A stretch of DNA of 33,718 bases from NCBI GenBank assembly GCA_005808665.1, contig SYLG01000154.1, positions 1-33,718 of the forward strand, in the 5' to 3' direction. The notes under the pieces are model-generated. The model made no database searches, was not told the DNA's origin, and saw only the letters and a list, made by a program, of their open reading frames with translations. Within the stretch, counting starts at the first letter, position 1. Every line of letters starts with the position of its first letter. This document shows positions 24,411-33,585 of the stretch, in pieces. The DNA comes from Planctomycetia bacterium. Its GTDB lineage: Bacteria; Planctomycetota; Planctomycetia; Gemmatales; Gemmataceae. A program made the translations under genes and the position numbers.

Positions 24411-24744
24411 TTTGGCATAGCTTTGACGGTTGGAGTCATCTAAGGTCGGCCGTATGGCCCTGTTCCCAAAGATTATTGAGGGGGAGAAGGATAAATGGCA
24501 CCAAACTTATTCTAATTTGGATTGGGCTTCAAACAAGGCGTGAAACCAATGAGAAAGGGGGAAAACCAATCTCTCCGCCTCATTATCCGCCCCAACCGGG
24601 CCGGTAAGGCCCCGAAGTTGCCCCAAATGGCACCAATCTGCCGATTTTGGGCAAGTCTTTGCCCCTTTTCCAAATGGACCTAGCCGAAATGGCCTAAATG
24701 AGGTATCCTTTTTAGTTCCAAAGCATTTTCAGGAGTTTGTTGCG
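24411..24744. promoter_or_regulatory. Divergent intergenic region between the radical SAM operon and rplU
   Basis: About 330 bases that must hold promoters in both directions. I see no strong -35/-10 pair; TATCCT at 24704-24709 is a possible -10 for rplU without a convincing partner. A perfect 12-base direct repeat, AAATGGCACCAA, occurs at 24493-24504 and 24625-24636. It could be a regulator site, but nothing shows binding. The ribosomal-protein ribosome binding site is AGGAG at 24731-24735. Confidence 0.4.
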
Positions 24745-25074
24745 ATGTATGCGGTGATTGAGGACGGATCGCGTCAGTATCGTATTTCAGCTGGTGATAT
24801 TGTCAGGCTCGACCACCGCGAAGCGGAAGTAGGCGCCAAGCTTGAATTGGATCAGGTACTCATGGTCAAGACCGACAAGGAACTCATCGTGGGTAAGCCC
24901 CGCGTCGAGGGAGCCAAGGTTTTGGTTGAGGTAGTGGGCCACCCTTCCATCAAGCACTACATCCAGAAGTACCGCAGGCGCAAGAACTATCGTCGATTGA
25001 CGGGCCATCGCCAACACTACATTTCGGTAAAGATCCAGGAAGTGTTGCTGGCTGGCCAAACGCCCTCCAACTGA
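24745..25074 (+). CDS. rplU: 50S ribosomal protein bL21
   Basis: A 109-residue ribosomal protein of the large subunit that binds 23S rRNA. MYAVIEDGSRQYRISAGDIV at the N-terminus is the conserved L21 start, and KHYIQKYRRRKNYRRLTGHRQ (about residues 75-95) is the basic RNA-binding loop with the 'YRRRKNYRR' signature. Length is normal (about 103). AGGAG lies nine bases upstream of ATG 24745. In many bacteria rpmA (bL27) follows immediately; here the next gene on the strand is an unrelated secreted protein. Confidence 0.97.
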   Translation: MYAVIEDGSRQYRISAGDIVRLDHREAEVGAKLELDQVLMVKTDKELIVGKPRVEGAKVLVEVVGHPSIKHYIQKYRRRKNYRRLTGHRQHYISVKIQEVLLAGQTPSN

Positions 25075-25171
25075 CGCACCTTGCCCCGAAAACCCGTTGC
25101 AGGATACGATTGGCTTCGTGTCCTGCCATTTTTTTGCCCATGCAAAAAAGCGTTTTTCGGGGAACTTGGCC

Positions 25172-26428
25172 ATGCTCTTGAATGTCTTAACCTGTCGTTT
25201 GACCCAAGGGGCCCTTTCTTTTTTTTGCCTTTGGGTTCTCCTGTTCGGATCAAAGCAGCTGTTTTCCCAAACACCAACGGACTCGGAATCCATTTTTGCC
25301 CAGGGTGCCAAGCCTACTCCCATTCCGACCCATCCGATTCAATTTCAGGTATTCCAAGCTGCCAAACGAGGTGAGGATTGGCTCTTTCGAATCCATGGTG
25401 CCAAGGGGCGTTTTTCTCCCGGTCTATTGGTGGATGTTCAAAAAGAAATCGAGCAGGACAGCTTGATCAAACAAGCCGTGGGAGCCATGGCATTGGCCCG
25501 GGTCGGCAAGATATTCAACGATCCTCGCCACGAGGCCAGGTCTCTTCAAACGATACTAACCCTGATGGAAGAAACGGCCCCGGATGCCAGCGAACCAGGG
25601 ACGCGTGTGACCCGGGCCCCATCCCTTGTTCTGAACAAATTGGCGGGTGCCGCTACCTTGGCGATGGCCATTTATGAACTGCCCAATCCGCCCAAAGATC
25701 AGCTCGATCACGCCGAACAACTTATCGATGGCCTTAGGAAATGGATCAAGGCGGATGGGCTTTTCCAAAACGATGGCTGGATACTCTCCCCGGAGGACAT
25801 GGATGGCCCAACCAGTTATCCGTTCATGGTGATTTGTGCCCTGGTGCGATCCCATCGCCAGCAACCCGAAGCGTGGAAACTGGAGACCGCCCAGAGGGCA
25901 TTTTCCGTATATAGCCACAAATGGTTGGAACAAAAACAATTGGGTTCATCAGGTTGGCTGGTTCAGGCGGGAGTGGATCTGCACACCCTCAACAAAGACA
26001 AGGCGACGGCGGAGTTTGTATTGGGAGTTTGCACGGGTTTATCGACCCTTCAATATGACAAAATAGACCCGCGAAGGGGGGGGTATTATGGAGGATTTCG
26101 CAACTGGAGTGCGGGCCAAGTTCAGGACCAGGCCCCAACCAGCACAACCGCAGCAGCGGTAGAGGCTTTGGGTCTTGGGTGGCGCCTGGCCCAAAGGGTA
26201 GGGGATGTCACCCGTCACGAAAGCATTCAGGAAAGCCTTGAAAGGGGCCTTCAGTTTTTGGCAACCCTGCAATATGTCGAGACCAATACCAAGCACTTTG
26301 CCGAGTGGTATGTTCCCGGTCTTTTGGGAGGCGTTCGCCAAGGTCCAAAAGAGGGGAAATTGCGGCTTGAGGCTACTTCCCACGCCTTATTGGCATGGTC
26401 CAATTACCTGGAACAACCCCTCAAGTGA
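25172..26428 (+). CDS. Secreted protein of unknown function, possible alpha/alpha-toroid fold
   Basis: A 418-residue protein. The N-terminus has a basic, hydrophobic signal-like stretch (ALSFFCLWVLLFG, about residues 14-26) followed by a polar region (SQTPTDSES). The mature part is helix-rich with recurrent elements of the kind seen in alpha/alpha toroids: QAVGAMALARVGKIF, LNKLAGAATLAMAIYEL, TSYPFMVICALVRSH, RGGYYGGFRNW and TTAAAVEALGLGWRLA. GGYYGGF and STTAAAVEAL recall prenyltransferase/squalene-cyclase-type repeats, but the aspartate motifs of those enzymes are absent, so no activity is assigned. I chose ATG 25172 because it begins the signal peptide; the frame is open upstream to a TTG at 25097. 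No known partner; it lies between rplU and fabH. Confidence 0.68.
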   Translation: MLLNVLTCRLTQGALSFFCLWVLLFGSKQLFSQTPTDSESIFAQGAKPTPIPTHPIQFQVFQAAKRGEDWLFRIHGAKGRFSPGLLVDVQKEIEQDSLIKQAVGAMALARVGKIFNDPRHEARSLQTILTLMEETAPDASEPGTRVTRAPSLVLNKLAGAATLAMAIYELPNPPKDQLDHAEQLIDGLRKWIKADGLFQNDGWILSPEDMDGPTSYPFMVICALVRSHRQQPEAWKLETAQRAFSVYSHKWLEQKQLGSSGWLVQAGVDLHTLNKDKATAEFVLGVCTGLSTLQYDKIDPRRGGYYGGFRNWSAGQVQDQAPTSTTAAAVEALGLGWRLAQRVGDVTRHESIQESLERGLQFLATLQYVETNTKHFAEWYVPGLLGGVRQGPKEGKLRLEATSHALLAWSNYLEQPLK

Positions 26429-26571
26429 ATGCATTTTGGCGGACCAAACAAGGGTGGTCAATGGGGTAGGGATTCCTAGACTCTACTTTTAATAAGAGAC
26501 CGGTCCAAACAGGCTGAACCGAATGGTATTGTTGGGTTATTTGGCCGACCGGCAGGGATGGTTAACCGTAC

Positions 26572-27594
26572 ATGAGTGAAGAGCGTGCAACTCCGCCCCG
26601 GCCCCGTTGCCGCCGTCTTACTGGTTTCAGAATCCTTGGAACGGGCAGTTATGTTCCCGACAAGGTGATCGACAACGAACAGCTGCACAAGCAACTGGGA
26701 TTCGACTCGGATTGGATTGTCAAACGCACTGGCATCCTGGAGCGCCGTCACGCCGCACCCCACCAGGCAACCAGCGATTTGTGTGTCGAAGCTGCCCGTA
26801 AGGCCTTGACGGCGGCCAATGTATCGGCGTCCGAAGTGGACCTCCTTGTCCTGGGAACATTTACCCCGGACATGACTTTTCCAAGTACAGCGTGTCAGGT
26901 ACAGGATCGGTTAAGGCTCAGCTGTGCCGCGATCGAGATCCAGGCCGCCTGTGCCGGTTTCATCTATGCCCTTGCCACGGCAGCGGCTTATGTCAAGGCA
27001 GGCTTGAGTGATTGTGCCTTGGTCATTGGCGGGGATACCGCCTCCCGGATCATTAACCCCATGGATATTAAAACTTATCCCCTGTTTGGAGACGGCGCCG
27101 GGGCCTTTGTCATCACCCGGGGAACGGAAGAGGAAGGGTTTATCTCCCTTAGCCTTGGGGCGGATGGGGGGGGAGGAGACCTTCTCAATCGCCCTGCCTG
27201 TGGAAGTCGTCTGCCTCCCACCCCGGAACTCCTTGCCCAAGGTATGCACTATATGCACATGGACGGAAGGGCGGTGTTCCGTTGGGCCGTGGGAATCCTT
27301 TGCGATACGATTACCGATGTGTTAAACTTTGCCACCCTCAAATCCGAGGATGTGGACCTTTATATTCCCCACCAGGCAAACATTCGCATTATCAATACGG
27401 CCATTGATGTCCTCCACATACCAAGAACAAAAGTCTTCCACAATTTGGAGATGTACGGCAACACTTCGGCCGCTTCCATCCCCCTTGCCTTCGATGAGGC
27501 CTTGGCCCAAAATCGCATAAACCGGGGCGATTTGGTTTGTGTCAGCGGGTTTGGTGCCGGCCTTGCCTGGGGTACAGCACTTTTGCGGTTTTAG
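26572..27594 (+). CDS. fabH: 3-oxoacyl-[acyl-carrier-protein] synthase III
   Basis: A 340-residue thiolase-fold enzyme that starts fatty acid synthesis by condensing acetyl-CoA with malonyl-ACP. The triad is visible: Cys127 in QAACAGFIYAL, His267 in YIPHQANIRII and Asn297 in EMYGNTSAASIP. LGTGSYVPDKVIDNEQL near the N-terminus, WIVKRTGILERRH and LFGDGAGAFVI are also typical of FabH. Length is slightly above the usual 310-330 because of an N-terminal extension of ~20 basic and proline-rich residues. The start is ATG 26572, with AGGGATGG about 11 bases upstream. No other fab genes are adjacent; the polyketide-like synthase operon is about 9 kb upstream on the same strand. Confidence 0.96.
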   Translation: MSEERATPPRPRCRRLTGFRILGTGSYVPDKVIDNEQLHKQLGFDSDWIVKRTGILERRHAAPHQATSDLCVEAARKALTAANVSASEVDLLVLGTFTPDMTFPSTACQVQDRLRLSCAAIEIQAACAGFIYALATAAAYVKAGLSDCALVIGGDTASRIINPMDIKTYPLFGDGAGAFVITRGTEEEGFISLSLGADGGGGDLLNRPACGSRLPPTPELLAQGMHYMHMDGRAVFRWAVGILCDTITDVLNFATLKSEDVDLYIPHQANIRIINTAIDVLHIPRTKVFHNLEMYGNTSAASIPLAFDEALAQNRINRGDLVCVSGFGAGLAWGTALLRF

Positions 27595-27771
27595 ACTTGT
27601 TTCGGTTGGGAAATCGTGATCCCTCCTTTCCACCGGGTCCATAATGTCCAGATTAAATCACCCGATTCGGGAAGAAAGTGATCCCGATTGATGGGATAAG
27701 GTTTCCAAGGGAGAGGGTATGCCTAAAATAACCTTGAACCATTCTTCCTTTCGAAACCTGGGACGGAAACT

Positions 27772-29160
27772 ATGCGCGGATCCAATTGGCTTGGTTGGCT
27801 AGGCGCGGTTAGTGTACTGATGCTATCGGTTTTTTTGATTACCTATTTCACCAACTTCAGCCCGGTAAAAGCCCCCGCAGTGGGCGAAAATTTGCCGAAA
27901 ACGGGTGCCTCCAGCGTAGCCGACCTCTCCTTTGTGGAGCGTCAATTTCCTAACGACCCGGCCCTGCCCGCCACCATCCATGAAATAAGTGTGCCTGGCT
28001 CCCACGATTTTTGGTTTACCAACGAAAACCCGGTTGAAGTCGTTTTTGGCCTGGAGTTCAAGAATTGCACCTGTGCCTCGGTGGAGGTGTTTGTGGTTCC
28101 CCCAGCATGGCTTTTGAAACCCGACGCTTTGGCCCTGGGCAAGGGGAATTCCCCGACGGCACGGGATCTTGCCGCAGCCTTGGAATCGCCCGCACTCAAA
28201 GCCCTGGAAGCGACACTTACGCCTACTTCCCTGGAAAACAAGGACGGAGTTACCCTGAAAATTCCCGCGGGAGCCTTGGGCTGGATTCGGCTCAGGTATA
28301 ACAACGAAAAAATTGGCCCCATTACCCTTTCCAGCAAGTTTTGGCTGGGGAGTCCCGACACGGGCGTCTCCACCCGGCTTGAAGTCCGAAACGATGTTGT
28401 TCCTGTGTTTCTTGCCAATCCTGGCGAGGTCAGGCTCGGGTTGCTTTCCCCTTTGAGGCCTGTGGTAACTGGTGAATTGATTGCCCTCTCCGCCACCAGA
28501 AAGAAACTCAACCTTCACACCGAATCCAAAATGAAATTTCCCAAGGGAGACATCCTCGAGACCTTGGCCCCCGTCCTTTTGAACGAAAAGGAAACCAGCG
28601 AATTATCGAAAAAACTCAACCTCAAGGTTTCCGTGGCGTATCGTATTGGAGTGCGGGGGCACCTTCCCAAAGAAGACAAAAATGAAGCCCAGTCCGAGTT
28701 TGGCCCCTATGCCCGGGCCTTCCGTATTGTCTGTCTCGACCTCCCCGAATCCGATTCCCATAGGGCTGCCAATTTCACCATCAATGGTTCTGTCGAGAGC
28801 GATGTGCGTGTTCTGGGTGCTGACCCCGAAGGCAGCGTTCCGATGAATAATTTCCCCTGGACGGTCGGCAAAAAATTTCAGGTCCGGGTCGAATCCCTGA
28901 TTCCCGATGCGAAACTGGAAATCGACCAAGTCCGGACTTCTTCGTTTTTAAAGATCCGTCAAATGGGTGAACCGGAGAAACTGAGGCGGGGAACCGCCTA
29001 TGACTATGAGGTCCAGATCAGTGGCGGAAAAGTGCGCGGAGCCTTTCCCCGGGAAGAAGGCGATCCCGGCCTTCGAGATAGTGCTTTTTATATCCGTTCC
29101 GTCGGTCCCAAAACCAGGCTGATTCGGGTTCCGGTTTCGGGACGCGGCGATGACGATTGA
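27772..29160 (+). CDS. Membrane-anchored protein with an NCTC motif (DUF1573-like segment)
   Basis: A 462-residue protein. It starts with one transmembrane or signal-anchor segment (WLGAVSVLMLSVFLITYF, about residues 9-26); the rest should lie outside the cytoplasmic membrane. At residues 79-101 the pattern DFWFTNENPVEVVFGLEFKN leads into CTC (Cys99, Cys101), which resembles the DUF1573 motif in which a Cys-x-Cys/Thr follows an immunoglobulin-like strand. Several further beta-rich stretches follow and no enzyme motif is visible. The next gene begins at or just after its stop, so the two are probably one operon. DUF1573-type proteins are common in Planctomycetes; no function is established that I can cite. 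Confidence 0.68.
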   Translation: MRGSNWLGWLGAVSVLMLSVFLITYFTNFSPVKAPAVGENLPKTGASSVADLSFVERQFPNDPALPATIHEISVPGSHDFWFTNENPVEVVFGLEFKNCTCASVEVFVVPPAWLLKPDALALGKGNSPTARDLAAALESPALKALEATLTPTSLENKDGVTLKIPAGALGWIRLRYNNEKIGPITLSSKFWLGSPDTGVSTRLEVRNDVVPVFLANPGEVRLGLLSPLRPVVTGELIALSATRKKLNLHTESKMKFPKGDILETLAPVLLNEKETSELSKKLNLKVSVAYRIGVRGHLPKEDKNEAQSEFGPYARAFRIVCLDLPESDSHRAANFTINGSVESDVRVLGADPEGSVPMNNFPWTVGKKFQVRVESLIPDAKLEIDQVRTSSFLKIRQMGEPEKLRRGTAYDYEVQISGGKVRGAFPREEGDPGLRDSAFYIRSVGPKTRLIRVPVSGRGDDD

Positions 29161-29203
29161 CAATCCAGGCGTCCCTTTGAAATCGGATTGGAAGGAAATG
29201 GAT

Positions 29204-30826
29204 ATGCCCTCCCCAAAAACCACCGGGCGGTTGTTCCCCATCATTGGGGCCGTTTTTCTCCTCCTTGTTAGCGGGCTTGGAGGGACCTGTTTGGCCAAGT
29301 GGTTGAGACCTCCCGTCGCCGGTGAAGTGGCCCATACCGTCGGCCTTTCCCTTCCCCCCGCCCTGGCCCGGTGGAAAAAACCAGACCTCACCCTCATTCT
29401 CACCGGCCAACAGTATGGCTATTTGCTTCCCTGTGGTTGCTCCCGGCCCCAGGTGGGAGGTCTTGAGAGGCGTTATAACTATTTGTCGGCCCTGCGCGAG
29501 GCCGGGTGGCCGGTAACGGCGGTTGACCTTGGTGATATTGCCCAAAAACAGGGACTTGGCCCCCTTACCAACCAACAAGGACTCATCAAATACCGCTATT
29601 CGATGCAGGCCCTGAAAAAAATGGGGTATGCTGCGGTTTCCCTTGGCCTGAGTGAGGCCAAGCTTGGGCTATTCAAAATCCTGGGGGAATATGCACTCAA
29701 TGATCCCGATCCCAGGGTTCTGGTTGCCAACCTTTCCAACAAGGAGACCGATTTCCCGGAACAAGTTTTTGAGACCGCCTTGGTCCAACCCTCCGGTTCC
29801 CCGATCAGGGTCGGAATTACCGCCGTTGTGGGACCTACCATCTCAAGGAAAATGAAAGATCCCATTGCCCAATTTGGCTCTTCCAGGGATGCCCTTGCCA
29901 AGGCCCTCAAATCGTTTGAAAAGAAAACGGATTTGCGTGTGCTACTCTATCAGGGAGCCATGGGAACGGTGGCTAACGACGACTCCGAACCGATTGCAGC
30001 GGCCAAGGCGTTTCCCGATTTCGATATCATTCTCTGCGTTTGTGATGAGGATGAACCTCCGGGGGAACCGCTAGAGGTCAAACAAGCCGATGGTCGCTTG
30101 ACGCGTATCATCCGCATAGGGCACAAGGGGAAATATGTAGGGACCATGGGTGTGTGGAAAACGCCCGTGGGTTTGGAGTTCAAATACCACCTTCAAGACC
30201 TTGGGGAACAGTGGCTCACGCCGACGGGCGGGGTTCCGGACCATCCGGTGATCGATTTGATGGAGCGGTATGCGAAAGAGGTGGAAAGGGGAGATTTGTT
30301 GGGCAAAACAGCCCAATCCACCCATCCCTTTTCCGCATCGGTTCCCGATGCCCAACCCACCTATGTGGGCTCGGACAAGTGCAAAAAGTGCCACGAGGAA
30401 GCCTACAAGGTTTGGGAATCCTCAGGTCATGGCCATGCCTGGCAAACTTTGGCGGATGCAAAAAAACCCGGTTTGAGGCACAAGGACCCTGAATGTGTTC
30501 TTTGCCACACCGTCGGTTTTGGCTATAAATCCGGTTTTGTGGACGAGGTTCGCACCCCAAAACTGAAAGATGTTGGCTGCGAGAGTTGTCACGGGCCCGG
30601 AAGTGAACACCTGAAATCCACCTCCGATGAGACTTGGCACAAGCTGATGAATCCCTGGAAGGCCAAGGAGAAGGAAACCGCCACGGAAAACAAAACCAGG
30701 CTAAAGCGCATCGACCAGTTTTGCCAAACCTGCCATGACATGGAAAACGATGTAAACTGGGTGGACCAGGGTTTTGCCAAGAAATGGCCCAAGATCGCCC
30801 ACCCCACCCCTTTGGAAAAGAAGTAA
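29204..30826 (+). CDS. Tetrahaem c-type cytochrome fused to a degenerate metallophosphatase-like domain
   Basis: A 540-residue exported protein with an N-terminal anchor (RLFPIIGAVFLLLVSGLGG, about residues 9-27). Residues ~55-340 resemble the 5'-nucleotidase/metallophosphatase fold: LTGQQYGYLLPCGCSRPQ (Cys77, Cys79) and GGLERR are followed by AVDLGDIA. The usual Asp-x-His and GNHE metal ligands are not seen (GQQYG and SLGLSEAKLG instead), so it is probably inactive as a phosphatase. The C-terminal ~150 residues carry four CxxCH haem sites at Cys393, Cys431, Cys459 and Cys507 (each the first cysteine), resembling cytochrome c554-like electron carriers. I chose ATG 29204 for its ribosome binding site (GGAAGGA) and short signal; in-frame ATGs at 29150 and 29198 are alternatives, and 29150 would overlap the upstream gene by 11 bases. 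Confidence 0.78.
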   Translation: MPSPKTTGRLFPIIGAVFLLLVSGLGGTCLAKWLRPPVAGEVAHTVGLSLPPALARWKKPDLTLILTGQQYGYLLPCGCSRPQVGGLERRYNYLSALREAGWPVTAVDLGDIAQKQGLGPLTNQQGLIKYRYSMQALKKMGYAAVSLGLSEAKLGLFKILGEYALNDPDPRVLVANLSNKETDFPEQVFETALVQPSGSPIRVGITAVVGPTISRKMKDPIAQFGSSRDALAKALKSFEKKTDLRVLLYQGAMGTVANDDSEPIAAAKAFPDFDIILCVCDEDEPPGEPLEVKQADGRLTRIIRIGHKGKYVGTMGVWKTPVGLEFKYHLQDLGEQWLTPTGGVPDHPVIDLMERYAKEVERGDLLGKTAQSTHPFSASVPDAQPTYVGSDKCKKCHEEAYKVWESSGHGHAWQTLADAKKPGLRHKDPECVLCHTVGFGYKSGFVDEVRTPKLKDVGCESCHGPGSEHLKSTSDETWHKLMNPWKAKEKETATENKTRLKRIDQFCQTCHDMENDVNWVDQGFAKKWPKIAHPTPLEKK

Positions 30827-31068
30827 GCTGTTTGCCCTTGGTGGGACTAAATGGCCCTCCTATTTTGCCACTCCTGCCAAGTTGAGAAAAATTGACCTCT
30901 TTTCAGCCCGTTTCCCCGTTACAACCGGCAACCCTCTCGCCGTCCTAATAGCCGTTTCAGTCGTCATGACCTTGTTGAAATCCTGCTACAATCCTTTTGG
31001 ACCTACCGCCTTGGCCATCCGATAGAACCATTGGTTTGAACATTTTTGGTCCTGGTTTGGATGGAACC

Positions 31069-32337
31069 ATGATCCCTCGTTTGATGAAAAGGGGCTGCGT
31101 TGCAGCCTTCGCTTTATTGGTTTGGTTAGGGCAAGATGCCCGTTCAGCCAACCCTGTGCGTCCGGTGTACCGGGATGTCACCGCAAGGATGACCGCTCTC
31201 GAATTCACTTCGGATCATAACCTCATGTGCCGGGATGGGTCGGATCTGCTTCATTGCGGTTCCCGCTACCCGGATGTCGAGTGGTCCTCCGCCGATCCCA
31301 GGTTCACCGCCCCCATGAGCCACACCCAGGGCCAACATGTCGAGGCGAGGGTATTGGTGAAATTAAGTCGATTGCCCCTTGGAACCACGGTTCGTGTTCG
31401 CGGCATTTCGGAACAGGAAGCCTTTACCTTTGAGGGAGAGGGTCGGGTTGAGGAAAGTGGTGGGGACCCGTGCATGGCGGTTGTTTATGTCCGCTCAAAA
31501 AGTAGGCTGCCCGCCCAACTCAGGCGGATGCAGGCGACCATCGATTGGACTGTTTCGGTCATGATCCGTGGGGAAAATATCCGGGAATTGGATCTTCCGG
31601 ACACTGGGCCTCATGTTTGTTATCTGACCCGGGGTATCCCCAAACGAACCAACGAGGTTGTTTCTGCTTTGACGCCAAGGCGCATTCAAACCAGCTATGA
31701 GCGCCTGGCCATCGCCTTGGAAGGGGTGGAAGAAATTCCTTCCTCGGTTGCCATTGTTCATGCCTTAACCCGCCATGTGGGTCAGTGGTACAACCCAAAG
31801 AAACACTTTGAACGGGAGGATGCCTGGTTTGTTCCCTCTACCTGGAGGCTGAAACCCCCAGGTGCCAGTTGTATCTCCATTTGCAACTATTGTTCGCTGA
31901 TCCTTGACCAACTCGGCATGGAGGGCAATTATCGCCTTATCGCCCTCTACGCCAAACCCAACAATCCGGATAAAGCCCTGGAGGGTGGGGTGGAGGCTGA
32001 AAACTACACGCGCGATGTCGGCAAACAACAATGGGAACTGTTTTTGGTCGATGACCGTAACAGTCGTTTGGGCAAGGTCGGCGGCTGGGGCGGCATGAAC
32101 TACTATGAAGCCTGCATTGCTTACGACTTCCAGGGAAAAACTTACTATTTCCCAGGGGGAACGGATCGGGTCTACGATAACAAGGACCAGGTGCTTCGGA
32201 TCTTTCGAACCCTTGCTTGGGCCAGGTGGGACAGTTGGCGCAAAGATTGGCAAGTGATGCAAATCGTCCGGACCTACACCCCTCCGGGCTCCGGTGCCCC
32301 CGCCAATTGCGAACTTCCCGAGGGGGAAAAACGATAG
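31069..32337 (+). CDS. Secreted protein of unknown function, possible transglutaminase-like core
   Basis: A 422-residue protein with a clear signal peptide (RLMKRGCVAAFALLVWLG, cleavage probably after ARSA near residue 26). Beta-rich segments come first. Around residues 265-290 the pattern PPGASCISICNYCSLILDQL, followed by NYRLIALYA, resembles the Cys-bearing helix and following strand of transglutaminase/protease-like proteins (candidate Cys268). Later, LFLVDDRN and MNYYEACIAYDFQGKTYYFP could supply the histidine/aspartate part, but a histidine is not obvious. Function is therefore unassigned. I chose ATG 31069 because it begins the signal peptide; the frame extends upstream to a TTG at 30997. 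It is separated from the upstream cytochrome gene by 242 bases. Confidence 0.6.
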   Translation: MIPRLMKRGCVAAFALLVWLGQDARSANPVRPVYRDVTARMTALEFTSDHNLMCRDGSDLLHCGSRYPDVEWSSADPRFTAPMSHTQGQHVEARVLVKLSRLPLGTTVRVRGISEQEAFTFEGEGRVEESGGDPCMAVVYVRSKSRLPAQLRRMQATIDWTVSVMIRGENIRELDLPDTGPHVCYLTRGIPKRTNEVVSALTPRRIQTSYERLAIALEGVEEIPSSVAIVHALTRHVGQWYNPKKHFEREDAWFVPSTWRLKPPGASCISICNYCSLILDQLGMEGNYRLIALYAKPNNPDKALEGGVEAENYTRDVGKQQWELFLVDDRNSRLGKVGGWGGMNYYEACIAYDFQGKTYYFPGGTDRVYDNKDQVLRIFRTLAWARWDSWRKDWQVMQIVRTYTPPGSGAPANCELPEGEKR

Positions 32338-33045
32338 GGGATTAAGGGATGGGGATCGGGAAGCGGGGCATTTCCGATCGAAGGCCTTGCCAATTCCCCC
32401 CTTGCATCGGGGGTTCCCAGGACCTTGTCAGGCCCCCATGAAGAAGGATTCAACCCCGGCCCAATACCGGGCAATCCCAATGGGTGCATGTTTTCCAAAA
32501 GGGCACCAGTATTTCAAATCTTAAGACATAATGGACCAGCTTGGGAACCAAGTCCATCGTGTCAGGAAATAGGCAGGTGTCAAAAGCTTCCGTTTCCTTT
32601 CCCAAGAAAACCGGGGACGGTTGAGATAGTCTGCTGGCTATCTTTAAACAGCTGTGAGTTTCCAAATTCGACCATACCAATCTTTCAAGATTGAAATCCA
32701 AAAGAAATCGGTCCTCTTCCTTTGGGCTTTTGGCGAAGCGGGCCGGTCGGATCAATCCTTGCCATTTAATTGTATCTAAACTATTTGGTAGCAATCATTT
32801 AGATACAAAACAAGAAAAGGTTTTTCCCGGGCCTTTGTTCCTCAGGGCTAGGTCACCTGGATTAAGTGAAAAAGGATCGGCTGGGTTAATTAAGGCCGTC
32901 TTAACCGGGCTTTGAGGGCAATATTGCGAAAAAATTTTTGAAATTGGAGAAATATGGGGCAAATGGGGCGTATGATCGGACCGTTTCTGTTATAGATACC
33001 ATAGTCTCCTCTTGGTGAAGTATACCTCCTCAATTAGGTGTTTTC
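32338..33045. other. Long non-coding stretch before the multicopper oxidase fragment
   Basis: About 700 bases without a convincing gene. Frames here (for example minus-strand 32450-32794) have no recognisable domain. It contains a hairpin at 32354-32379 (nine pairs, one G-U, no T-tract) just after the preceding gene, a perfect inverted repeat at 32770-32808, and a more AT-rich segment from about 32760 to 33045 that could hold the promoter of the next gene. Confidence 0.4.
32770..32808. repeat. Perfect 11-bp inverted repeat with a 17-base spacer
   Basis: TTGTATCTAAA (32770-32780) and TTTAGATACAA (32798-32808) are exact reverse complements in a locally AT-rich context. This could be an operator, a structured RNA or a scar of a mobile element. 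No T-tract directly follows (ACAAGAAAAGG), so a classic terminator is unlikely. Confidence 0.85.
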
Positions 33046-33585
33046 ATGAAAAACAAACCTCGCTCCTTCCGGCCAACGCTAACCATTCTCGAAGAACGAT
33101 GTGTCCCGACGGCCTTTTCGGAACCTGTGGTCCTTTCGAGCGTGGATGGGTTTTTGGATGTCACCCTGTTCGCCCATCAATCTGTCCAATCGCTGGAAAC
33201 ATTGGTAGCTGGCGTTCCCACCCCCACCCAGGTCAGCCAATTATTAACTTATCAATGGACCCTGAACGCAGGGTTGGCATCCGATGGAAAGACTACCGGG
33301 GAAGCGTATCCCGGCCCCACCTTCAAGGTAAACCGTGGCGATACCATGCGGATTCGATTGGAAAATGGGTTGGAAAACCTTGCGATCAACCCGCCGGTGA
33401 CAACCCCGCCCACTCCCCCGGTCACCGAGATGCCCATCAACAACCACACCCATGGGCTGCATATTTCTCCCGCAGCGGCGTCTGATAATGTTTTGGTCAC
33501 CCTTCCGGCCGGGGAATCGTTTGTCTATGAATATGTCATTTCCGGTGATCAACCCAATGGTTTGATGTGGATGCATCCCCAGTAA
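33046..33585 (+). pseudogene. Truncated multicopper oxidase (N-terminal cupredoxin domain only)
   Basis: A 179-residue frame. After a basic start, LTILEERCVPT (residues 12-22) resembles an N-terminal motif common in planctomycete exported proteins. A cupredoxin domain follows with YPGPTFKVNRGDTMRIRLEN (88-107), the first copper motif HTHGLH (His134, 136, 139), a proline-rich insert before it (PPVTTPPTPPVTEMP), and GLMWMHPQ at the end. Multicopper oxidases normally read WxHPHxH here; this one reads HPQ then TAA, so the second HxH and the later domains with the HCH copper site are missing. No continuation is seen in the other frames of the following 130 bases, which points to an insertion, rearrangement or deletion rather than a point frameshift. 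AGGTG lies five bases upstream of ATG 33046. It cannot work as a normal multicopper oxidase; the rest may lie beyond the window. Confidence 0.75.

Noticed and set aside
32354-32379. Nine-pair hairpin after the secreted protein gene, considered as a terminator
   Set aside because: One pair is G-U and no T-tract follows, so it is kept only as a note in the intergenic entry.
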